DNA of 64,000 bases. It comes from Apoda limacodes (Eukaryota; Arthropoda; Insecta; Lepidoptera; Limacodidae). The number at the start of each line of letters is the position of its first letter. The first letter of the stretch is position 1. The DNA lies in the NCBI GenBank assembly GCA_946406115.1, contig OX291544.1:7750001-7814000 (forward strand), in the 5' to 3' direction. This document shows, piece after piece, positions 33,123-45,600 of the stretch. Below the pieces are notes generated by a model. The model had not been told where the DNA came from. It searched no databases and was given only the letters and a program-made list of their open reading frames with translations. Position numbers and translations under genes: made by a program.

Positions 33123-36100
33123 CTGCAAGTAAAGAAAACTGAGTTCAAAATTAGTCAGCTTTTTTAAGATTCTACCAAAAAAAAAACCTGTTGCTGAGAC
33201 TTCGATATCCGTCCGACCATCATTTGTTTTGGACATTAGGTACACACAGCGCCGTCTGGTCCCAAAATAAGCTAAGCTTGTGTTATAGACACCAGACAAC
33301 GGATACAAATACATATATATTACTTTTTTTTTGTAAATACATACATAAATACATCCAGACTCAATTTTAAAGTTGTGGCACGGGCAATAGCTAGTACATA
33401 ATATAATAATATGCTATACATACCTATATTGTTATACGAAGAGTATCTGTTCGTAATTTTTTTTATGCCACTTAGGTGGCAAATAACTGGCGCGTTGCCG
33501 ACCCTTGAAGAGATACTGTTGTCCTTAGAGACAACCTTGGCAGGGAGCCCATTCCACAACCCAAGCGTTCGCGGAAGTTTCCCTAAAATTATTTACCTGA
33601 GCACTCCGCTAGCCAGCATGACATAGATACAGGTGATGTAGACATTGATGACTGCGGCAGTCAGCCCGTTCTTTACCACCATCATGACGGCCATCGCTTG
33701 TTGCTCGGCGTACATATAGCACGACCATAATATTAACGAGAAATATAACATATTTACTGCTTCGCTTATGTCGCCCAAGATTCTGAAAAGGAAATATTTT
33801 GGAAGTTTAAATGAGAGCTCTTGCATAAGAACGATAGGTGTGTTTCTTCGCTTGTCATCCATACTAATATTATAAATGCGAAAGTAACTCTGTCTGTCTG
33901 TAACCTTTTCACGTTAAATCCACTGTATCGATAAAGGTAAAATTTGGCATGGAGATTGTTTCAGTCCCGAGAAAGGACAAAGGCTACTTGAGATCGTCAA
34001 ATGTGAGTCGATTTTTTATCTATAATTGAGGATTTGCCGTTGAAATCCTACACGGATAATCGCGGGCAAAAGCTATTTTTTTTATAAATCATTTAGTAAA
34101 TGCTTGAAACTGCTTAATTTAAAAGAATTGCCAAATTAAATGTAGAAAAATGGTAACTTACGGATAAATGATTGCTGTGGAAATGAGGGTGGCGATGAAT
34201 GAGAATGGCAACGAGATCATGTTCCAGGAAAGCAGCAGGCTGGGTCCGCTGTACAGGCCTTCTTGTGATTCCTGGTAGTAGCGCGTGCGGTACGGACCAA
34301 CTGGAAGTAAAAATATCTCTCATGGTATCTTGAACTCACAATTATTTAAACCTACTTGTGCCTACTCCTTGGTCGGTTATCGCGGTGGAAATTCCCGTAG
34401 ACGATCTTAATCAGGATAAGAAGTATCCTATGTGTTTATCGTCCAGCTAACCCATGGGGAATAGATTTTTCCGCGGGTGAAATAGTGCTAAACTATTCCT
34501 TCCCGTCACTTCAGGACCACAGCGTGACCTGGTTTTTGGAGGTACGGAAAAGAACAATAGAATATTTTAATACTGATCCAGAGTTCCCGCGGGAAATCAC
34601 TTTCTCCAGATGATGACGGGGGATAGCTCAAAAGACGTAGAATACGCACCGACTTTATTCCAATCTGTTACTACGTAGACTTTTTTGCTTTATTTTTATT
34701 CCAATCTGTTACTACGTAAACATTTTTGCTTTAAAGGAATGCTGGAGGGACAGATAATAACAATGTTTTTTAACCTAGCTAATCAATTGGTAGGATTCCC
34801 ACCGGGTAGTGGCCGAATTCGGCGTGGGTGAGGCCGCGGGCAAAAGCTAGGCAGTAAAATTAAACCCTTAATACACTGGTCAGTAAACAAACGCTAAATT
34901 ACAGAAGGCACATTTAATGAGTACCTATTGCTATTGAGTTTTGTAGGATAAATTCACATTGCTGCACTAAATTAAAATACTTTTCTTTAAATAATATTTG
35001 TAAATCTTACATAGACATATGGTGTTCAGGATACTGATGAAGTACGTCCCAACCATGGCATTGAAGATAAGTCCACTCTTTGTGATAAACGCTCTTTGGT
35101 AATCCTGTTAAGAAGATAAAACATGAACCATTCATTACTTAAGTACCTATAAACTTTTTAAACTTTAACAATTTTTAGGTACAGGTACTTGCTTACAAAG
35201 ATAGGAAGGCTAAACTTATATTTTAGTGATGCGTTTTTATTAATTGAAAATTTTTGAAACTTCAGGCTATTGGTGAATAGCCCCTTATCATTCTTCAAGT
35301 TTCGTTCGACAGAAATGTAACTACTTTAATTGAGCATATTAGTCAAAATACTATAACGAATTTAACCTTAGCCTCGTTGTAGAAGAGCCAGAGTATAAGA
35401 AAGTAGAGTGGCAGAGAGAATATCCTCATGAACATGTGCTTCAGCCCGTTCTTCTTTACGTTGAACACCGATGCTAACATTCGTCTGCAACATTATATTA
35501 AAGTGGGTTATCTAGTATATTAAATAGTCTTTGATTTTTTCTACAGTCACACCTTGCCCACTTTAAACGCATGTAACGAGCAAGTATTATGAAAAAACTA
35601 GACACTTATTAACATAGAGTTCTCTTCCCAATATTCCCTTCTTCACCTTTAAGTAAGAGTGACTGTCTACTTACAAATACAACATCCAGACAACTTTGAC
35701 CCCTCCCGGCTTGCCGTAGTTTAGCTGCATCTTGGCGGGGTTGACGATGCGAGAGTGCTCGGGCATCTGGCCCTGCATGATAGCCTGGCCTTCTAGCTTG
35801 AACTTCTCCACCAGAGCCGCGATCTGGTGGTTGGACTCGATAAACCGCTCGCGAGACCGCCGGTCTACCGTCGACAAGCACACTGAAAAAATAAGATGAC
35901 CGTAATACCCAGGTAAGTATTATATAATTTATACCTATAACCATACCTAATATGGATAAAATTGATGTCTTTATATCAGTATTTTTTAGACATTTGCCCT
36001 TTTCCAGGGCATTTTAGCTACCACCGGCCACCGTCTAAGGACTCACGCTTCGCCTTCCTAAACGCAGTCTCCACTCTAGGACACGGCGATTGCTCTATTG

Positions 36101-36643
36101 GTTGTCAGTCCTTCGATAGACATGTCCGTTGGTGGCTTTAGTTCTTTTCCGGATTTCCTTATTGTGGATTCGATCCCTTAGGGAAACTCCAGGCATAACT
36201 CTTTTGAGTTGCTGCTGAGCTGAGCAACTTTAAGGTTGTGGACTAGCTCCGCTATAAGTGTCCATGTTTCGTCAGCGGTCACCGTAGGTCATGAGAAGTT
36301 GGACGCACTGGTCGAAGACATTTGTGTTTAGACGTGGCGTAGCAACATGAAATTTGTCGTACTTATTAAATATAGATACATAGATATGTTATCTATAGGG
36401 TGCTGTGACCGTTTAACATCAGACGGGCCATTAGCTTATTTACTAAGCACCTTAGTGGTATATAAAAAAGCAAGTACCTGGGCGACCCGCTCAGCTCGGT
36501 TTTTATTCCAATATCGCGTTTTTAGAAACAACACAACTATACATATCGGTAAACTTAAAAAGTAAAAACCTATTTAAATACAAAAAATCATCCAAATCGT
36601 TAGAGCCCTTTCCGAGATACGCATATATATATATATATCTATA

Positions 36644-36698
<55 letters not shown>

Positions 36699-39600
36699 TC
36701 TTATATCTTGTACCTATAAGTACAAGAATTGTTCGTTTAAATACAAAATTATCAGGGTATTGAGTTTTTTTTAAAACAACTAAAATAAAGATTTTGCTAA
36801 TAAGTCATGTTGACTATAAATTATATTATGACTAGCTGTCCCGGCGAACGTTGTTCCGCTGCCGTCCCTCTGTACCCGGCGAAAGTTGGTTTTTACCTAT
36901 AGTGCCCGAGTCCGGCTCGCACTTGACATATCGAGATAAAAACTATCCTATCTTTTAAGTTGGATCAAATAACAGATATTTACGAAGTTTGATCAAAATC
37001 GGTTCAGTAGTTTAGGAGTCCATTGAGGACAAACATTGTGACACGAGATTTATATATATTAAGATGTGCTGTCAGAGAATTGGTTAGTGTCTGTGCGCAC
37101 CAAGATTGACGACGCGCCATATATTTATGGCACTACTGTAAACTATTATGGAAATAAACTAACAGTAATACATGAGCGGGTTCTCGAGCTGCGGGCACGG
37201 GAATCCAATACTGCCGAAGTAGTCCAGCAGGTTGCGTGTGGGTCCTGCGTACACCACGTCGCCCAGGCAAAGGTACACCACGCGCTCCAAGAACGGGAAC
37301 ACATCTGAAATCAAAAGATACATTCGTATTGTGAAGTAGAATCCGAAATAAGCGCGCGTGTTGGCCAAATTACCTTTAGTGAGGGTGAGAGGTTTGGTCT
37401 GAGTCTGGTAAAGGGGTGTCTGTACAAAAAGGCTTTACTTGAAGCCTATAAACCATATATCACCAGTCTCAAATGTACAAAATTTTCTTTTTGTTGCCCT
37501 AATTGATTTGTTTGGGGAGAGTTGGGGCAACAAAAAGGTACAAGTATGAAAAGCTGTCTCAAATCTGTTTGTGCCCGATAAACGTAGATAGGCTCAACCC
37601 CTATCACGTTGGGGATGTAGGATACAGGAAGTCATCAGTGAAACATTAAATACGGGTCCTAAGAACGTTTTATTTCACGTTAGTAGGTATTATATCTTAT
37701 AAACCCCATTAGAGATAAGTACCGTGATGGTAAATATGTTTATATTTGTATCCTATTTTTATATTTCGCTGCAAGTTAAACAGCGGGCAATAACAGGTAC
37801 CTACACCTAGGTACATATTATAAACAGTAGCGATAGGAACGCTTATTTGATTAAGTAACTTTAGTCGATCCACATTTATTTAAAATAGGCTTTCTCCCAT
37901 TGTATCTCTGACCTATTCACCATTATGAAACACAATATGATCCAACACAAAAGAAAATTTGGTACAGTCAGGCACATGTCGAGCTTAACACTGACACCTG
38001 TGCAAATATTTTGAAGAATAAAACAATTGGAAACGTATAATCCAAACCTAATAATTAATATTAACCTCGAGTCTAATGATCGCGTATATTACCTACTTTG
38101 TTCATTACTAGGCTCGTCGTTTCGCAGGAACCTACTCTAAACATCAGCAAATAAAATTCATATAAGTACAAAGTTAAAAGCAACGTTAGGCATGGTCACT
38201 AAACTACTTGGATGGGTGACCTACCTACACATGGGTGCCTAGTGGCACATTTTTCTAAGCTCCTCCGTGTTTTGGAGGGCACGTAAATCCGTCGGTCCTG
38301 GCTGTTTGTCTTATTAAGCTAATGGCCTTATGAGCGGCTCTGGCACTATGGATACTGACGGTCGAGTGTCTACTAGCTCGACAACTTCCACCAACCCGGA
38401 TTAGGCCAGCGTGGTGAACTATGGCCTAAGCCTCCTTTTTCAATGAGAGGCCCGTGCCCCTGAAGGAGCATTTAACGGCCGAGGCTAAACAATAACAAAC
38501 TACCTATAAGATGATGTTCAATGACGTTTGAGTTATGATTCTTTAAGTTTCTCTGAAGCTACAAGTTGCGCGGCATGAATGAACTTAAAGGCGAGACGGG
38601 TGTGAAGTGCGTGCGGAAGATTAAAAAAATATTCATATACATAGGTACTAAGAGTGAATGTAGCTACTAACTACAAAGACATAACGATACCGGAGCCTTA
38701 TTGTACTATGCTTATGTATTATAAGCTCCACGGCATGGGCACTGGCCTCTCCTTGAAGAATAAAACCCTAGGCCTTGTGCTGTGCACTGAGTTTTTGGTA
38801 TATGGATGTCTTTACACGAACATTTGCAGTTTTTCTGGTGCCTTATGCTGCTTATGTTTTTGCAAATTATCTGGTGCTGTTGAATAAAATGACGCCCACT
38901 GCATGCTTCTTTTCTCACCAACAATGTCATGTCAGTGTCATCAACATGAACTTAGCCTACAACTTGGTCGAAAGCTAGACGTAATGTTATTCTATGTCAT
39001 GCCGTTTTTACAGTTCTCTGCTTTCTACATCGATCTAGCTCCAACCGGCTAACATTTTAAGGTCATCGGGCTGGAGAGCGTCCTCTTCGCTGAGCCGTTC
39101 GGTACGCGGTCTCCACTCGAGAATATGTTTGCTTCATCGGCCATCGGTCCTCCGACAAATGGTGCTAGCCCACTTACCACTCTGTCGGTTACTTTAGTTT
39201 TATTCCGGATATTCTCATTTCGGTTATGTCATCTTAGCAGGAGGACGTCCACTGCTGGATGTAGTCATCCCCTATATAATGGCCGGTTTTAAGCCACTTG
39301 CTTCCAATGGGTTTTCACGCTGTGTCACGCTGCGTCTTTCGATACTTAAGTAGTCGCAAATCTAGAATATTTCGTCCCCATCGATAATCGGTCTGCTGAG
39401 TCATGTGGCCTGCCACTTCAGCTTGCTGACTGAGCTATGTCGGTGACTTTGGTTTTTTAGCCAATTTTCACACTCCGGATTTTATCGGGCGAGGTAAGTC
39501 TAAGGACAGCTCTTTCCATAGATCGCTGAGCGATTCTAAGCTTATTAAATAGATTGCCAAGTCGTTACTGGCAAGGTACATTGGTTTGCTCTTTCGATTA

Positions 39601-42600
39601 AGTTGGATCTACCTAATTGCACTAATTTGCCTCAAGTATGTGTATTTGTCAACAACTTCGAAAACTGCATTTCCAACACTTTTGGTAATGTATATTTTAA
39701 AAACATTTATTAATGATATTAAATTGATACTTACCAGATCTAGGTTTCTCCATAGTTAGTATAATGGCAGTGCCGTACTTCTTTGCAGCATTAGACAATA
39801 TGGAGATCACGAGGTACGTGTTAAGAGGGTCCAAATCCCAAGTCGGCTCGTCGAGAAGAAGGACAACTAAAAGGTAAACGCAGCGTTTATTATTTCTTAT
39901 TTTAAGGGATATACACTCCTCCTCTATGTCCAAATGAATAAGATGCTATTATTACACCTATGTTTATGGATTTGTTGCAGATATTATTGATGTACATGTT
40001 ACGCTCAAAGACCGAAAACGCTCTTTGAGCGAAAAAGCAGCTCACGACGCGTTGTGGTCACTGTTAAACATCCACATCGCGAAATTCGTGTTGTGGCTTT
40101 TATAAAAACGCTCACGACGCGTTGTGGCAATCACAGAAAGGCCACGTAGCGAAATTCGTGTTGTGTCTAGCATGCCGTACGACCACAACGCACTGTGGCA
40201 TTGATGAGAACCCATGACGTGTTTACCGCATTAAAATACGACGCACAGTGATTTGCGCTATAGGTCCTACTAGTCTCGAAACTTTGTAGTAGATATCCTT
40301 AATATTATAATCAATCCAAAGACGAACAAAGGATTGATGGAATTATGACGCACATGACGAAACTGTTAGGATACTATTTTTGTTTTATTTAGATACGGTA
40401 CCCAAGGAAATGAGCTTGAAAATTCAAGTCACTTCTGACGAGGAAAAGTAGTTTCAATGTTAAAGTTACATAAATCCCAACTTTTTAAGAAGCTGAGATA
40501 GTTTTGTTTTATGAAGATAAAGCAAATGAACGTTGTATAGATAACTCGAGTACTTATTAGTTTGTGATTTGGTTTCAACAACTACATTTACACGGGTTAC
40601 GTGAGTGTGAAAGAAAACATGCTACCCACGACACGAATTTCGCTATATGGTCTTTCTGTGATTGCCATAACGCGTCGTGAGCGTTTTCATAAGAGCCACA
40701 ACACGAATTTCGCGATGTGGATGTTTAACAATGACCACAACGCGTTGTGAGCAGTTTTTTCGCTTAATGAGCGTTTACGGTCTTTGAGCGTAACATACAT
40801 ATTATTTAGTTTTTGGCTATGTATGTATAGTGCAACAAACTTTTCTGAGCCGGTGGTCAAAAATCAAAACTTCAGTCGCCAGATTGAAAATGTGTGAACA
40901 ACGCTAGCGACCAAACATCCAAGGTCAGAAGGTGGGAAAAGTTTGTTGCACAGTATGTGCATATTTTCTGAGGTAACAAGTGGTTTCAGTGTTTGTCTCG
41001 CGTTCTGAGGGGCAAAGGTTTAAGACCGGTGGTGTACCTACCAATAGCATTTTTTTTAATTTCTTGTTGATTCACACTACTGGCTTTTTGGTAAAGGAAA
41101 ACATTGTGAGGAAACCTGCGTACGTCAAAAACATGTAGATATGTAAAGTTCGTCAATCAGCTCTGTCCGGGATGGACTGTGACCCAAATCGCACTCGCCG
41201 AAGGTGAGGGTAGGCCGTGAGTAACATTACGGACGTATAAAGACTGGTAAGGCATATCATCTTACATACTTACTTACCTCTCTGGAACTTGTCGAGTTCC
41301 TTTGCATTTTCCTTACATTTCGTGCAGTCGGTTTTTGCATAAAATACGAGTAAATTACATTTATTTATATTATTATCATTGAAATGTTATAAAATAAAAT
41401 TAAAAGGTCTTACTCGGATCTCTAATGAGTTGAACACCAATGATCAGTCTTCGATACTCGCTCTTCGATAAGTTAGTGACGCACTTGTGGGCTACCTGTT
41501 ACGAAAAAGGAGGAGAGTATAAAAAAAGGGTGGAAAACTGCTCATAGTCACAAAATAATTAAATTAACATCAAACCTGTGACAGTGCCAAGTCAGCCATA
41601 ACTTGTTTAACCTTCGATGATTTTAGATATCCTGAAACCTAAAAAACAAACAACAGTATAGCACACAAATTCTAAAAACAGTTACTTTAGATATTTTTTA
41701 TACAGAGAGAAGGACATTTCCTGGATATGGGGGCGTCTATAAATTACGTTCTTATACGGCTGTTGTTTGGTGTTCTAACATGGTAAACAAATTTACTGTA
41801 AATCTTTAAAGCAATTTGACTGTGGTTTAAAAAATTATAATAATTAAATAGGATATGTTATTTATATGTCAATTGCAAGACTGATATACAGCGTTTATTT
41901 TGGCATCTATTATAATCGGAGATCGAAGTAGATAGAGCATTTAGGGTCAATGATCTCAAACGTATCTGTCAATCCATATATGTCCATACATGCCTACAAA
42001 ATTTGTTAAAAAATATCTTCATAATATTTTATTTTTGTTTAGTAGGTATTTCTTTGTGTGTTTCTCTGATAAATAACGATAATATAGGTAAAGATTTGTT
42101 GAAACCGTTTCTTTTTAATCTCGGACGTACGTAAACTGTACAGGCGTTCCGACCTATAAATCAGGCTTATGTTCATATACTTTCATTACATTAATTATAT
42201 TCAAGCATCCAATGCTAGGTATTCCAGATTATTTCAGTAGCGGTTTCTTGAAACGAAATATCCATATTAGATAGCTTAGTGTAAGTACAAAAAATCGCTT
42301 CACCTTCGATCTCTGATTGTAATCAGCAATGTCTCATACATCCTCATTTAAAATTTGTTCGAATATAATTTTGTCAATAGTTTACCTGCTTTACTTCCAA
42401 GTATTGATAATGTGATATTGTTTATAAATTACTAACCTTAGTGAGAGACAGTGACAAGGTTTGCTGCACGCTGAGGCCAGGTAGCAGCTTTGCGGAGTGC
42501 CGCACCAGAGCACACGTGTTCCTAAACTGGTCCTCTTCCAAAGGCACGCCCTCCATTAGGATGTGACCCTTGGACGGTACACGGCGGGCAATCACGTCCA

Positions 42601-45600
42601 AAAGGGCTCGTTTACCACTACCTAAGTTAAAGACAAATGTGAAGCGACAAAAAGCAAACAATTTGTGTGCGTAAGGAAAACGATTCTTTTTTATAAAAAA
42701 TCGTTGTTTTACGTCAGTTTGCGTTACCAAATTCAATTACAATCAATAATATGGAACATGAATTAAACTCGTATAGAAAAAAAAAACCGTAAAAATATGC
42801 GATTTATAAAAAATAAGGTATGGAGTTTTAGTATAAAGGCTAAAATATATGTAATATAATAATTAATATTAATATATGAAAATCCATAAATTATTAGGTA
42901 TATAATAGTGCACAGATAATTTGATTTTTGTTTAGTGAACTCCTCTACCTGTCTGACTGGTTGTCTGAAAGAGATCAGTTCTTATTGATAAGGTCACCCT
43001 TTGTAGTTGTATATTATGACTTGTTTATTTTTTTAGGTTTCTTTTGTTTTATTATGCAATAATGTGCACTATTATTTTTTCACGATATCTCCTACTGGTT
43101 AACTATAGGTGAAAACACAAAACTGCGATGCGTCGTCGCATCGTCGTCACTTAAGTTGTAAAAAAATTAAGCATCTAAGTCAATGCAATAAGAAAATATG
43201 CCCAAAATACGGTCATTTTTGTGGCATTGCATATTGTGACACAAATAAATAAAACCCTATGGGGTACTTCTCGTTGACCTAGAATTGTAAAATTTTGCGA
43301 GAAGCAAGATGTTACACAACAAACATAGGAAATAATCCAAAACCTGATTGATCATAAACCTGTAAGACTTGATCTCATGATAGAAGAACTATCTACATAT
43401 AAGTTTATACGGAACCCTCGGTGCGCCAGACTCGCACTTGGACAGTTTTTTAATTGATGATAGGTACCTTTGGATCCAAGAATGGCGGTGACCTCCCCGC
43501 TGTTGGTGGCGAAGGAGACATCCTTTAGGATGAGGCCTGTCTTTACACCGCCTGTCAGTCGCTGGAATACACTGCTCGGTTCCACCTGATACAATGAGAA
43601 TTTCGGATTTCTCGTATTTTGATACAGACAAATATGCTAGCATCCCGTACTTAGTCAGTACTATTACATACTTTTAATGTTCCGTGACGTAACTTTCTTT
43701 AATATTTTGTCTTCCCGCATCACAATATTTTAAACGACGCGACGTTATTCGCTTCGCAAAATTGTAACTAAGTGCTGCAAAAATGTTTTTTTGTATCCCA
43801 CCATTATACCATAAAGGTTGCAAGACCCTGGGGCATCAATTGCGCGTTGCCGACCCATTAGAAATCTAATAACTTCTTTCTTAAAGAATCCCTTACTGTA
43901 GTCCTTAGAGAAAACCTTGGCAGGGTGCTCATTCCACAACCTTAGCTTTCGCGGGAAAAAAAATCTCTGAAACCGTACTGTATTTGATCATTTATTTAGG
44001 TTCTAAGGTGTGAAGATGTCCATGACATGACTACAACCCTTTCTTTGCAGCAACGTTGTTGGGTTATTATAAGCAACCAATTGAAGTATATCACACACAG
44101 AGATATAATATGTATTTATATAAACTACAGCAATGCATATCAATATATGCATATGTTCTATAGAAAACTTTAAATAACCACACACGCCTGCATAAATATT
44201 TATAACCAACTAATATTATAAATGTGAAAGTTGTATGTCTGTATTGATAGATGGATGGACCGGACGGATCGGGATGAAACTTTGCACACCAATAGATTAG
44301 GACCTGGAATAGCACATAGCCTACTTTTATCCCGAAAAATTCAAAAGTTCTCGCGGGATAACTATAATCGTGCTTAAACGAACTATAACTATAGCTTGAT
44401 ATAGTTGACTTCATTAGTGTAATAAAGAAGTAAAGCGCAGTCTTAATACTGTGAAATAAAGGAGTCCCACGCCGATAACCTGATTTAGGGCGGGGGAGCC
44501 GCTGGCAAAGTCTAGTATAATATAATTTACAATATAAAGTTATATGCCAAAATATATCCATACAAAACTGAAACATGTGTGTGTGGTAATTCAAAGTTTA
44601 CTATAGAAAATTAACTTACTGTTTACATTAATACATATCCCACCAAAAATATTTTCATATAAAATGTTGCCAAGACGAAACCATATGGGTTGCACTGTCA
44701 AAAAGTTATCAGATCTCATGTGGAGCCAAGTATCTAACTTAGAGTACACCCTAACTCTACAAGCCCCAACTTTACAAACCCTACACCTTAGTCAAAATAT
44801 GTGGCTTGGCCGTTTCTTTACTACAAGAACTATTGTAAAACAGAAAAGCAATGAACAGTGAATATTTTTTTTACCTTACGTCCATGTGTATTTATCATTT
44901 ATTAATATTGTATTTCTTAATTTTATGAATTTTATGTTCTCTACTAGGACTTTATAGGTCAGTAGGTAATACTAGCTTACATACCAAATTTCAGCTTTCT
45001 AGGACTTCAAGAAGTACCATATTAGTTTTGATGATCATCAGTGAGGCAGTGTCGAAATCGGTTTTTTTTAGATATCCATAAAATCTAAAGAATAAGTGCT
45101 ATACCTACAATTGAAACTCTATAAGTCCACTATTGATATCATATCTCTAGAATTTCGTTGATCTGGTATGATCCAAACCCAAGTTACAAGGCTTGAAAAA
45201 AATCGATTTTCGAATTATCGAAGTGCTCCGAGAAAAGGTAGGTAGTGCCCTTGCGCTTCGCTTGGCTCGGCCTCCAGATAACATAGCTCAGTGTGCTTTA
45301 CATATAACTTAAAATACAATATGGGGTATAATTAAATGTTCGTATCCTATAGATTATATAAATATAATTTGGAGATATAGGAGAGTATTATCACCTTGCC
45401 CTACGACACAGTCTACCTCTTAATCAAGTTGAAATTTTGTACATCAAATTTTAGGTAAAAATTAATAATAAAAAAAATCATACAAAAATATCTTGTTAAG
45501 TTGTTGGATATTGAATAAAGGTAATGTTTTATCATAAAGATTTTTTTAGGGTCGGCAACGCGCAAGTGATACCCCTGGTGTTGCAAGCGTCCATAGGCTA

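Noticed and set aside
32799..33314. + and alternative-frame ORFs over the last transporter exon
   Set aside because: Other-frame shadows of exon 13.
41576..42437. Apparent frameshift between transporter exons 3 and 4, suggesting a pseudogene
   Set aside because: Using the acceptor 7 nt upstream (after TTTTTTAG) restores the frame and fits the protein, so the gene is intact here.
44091..44594. 167-codon - strand ORF
   Set aside because: Falls on an ACTAGC-type repeat and intronic sequence; composition is repeat-like and there is no homology by eye.
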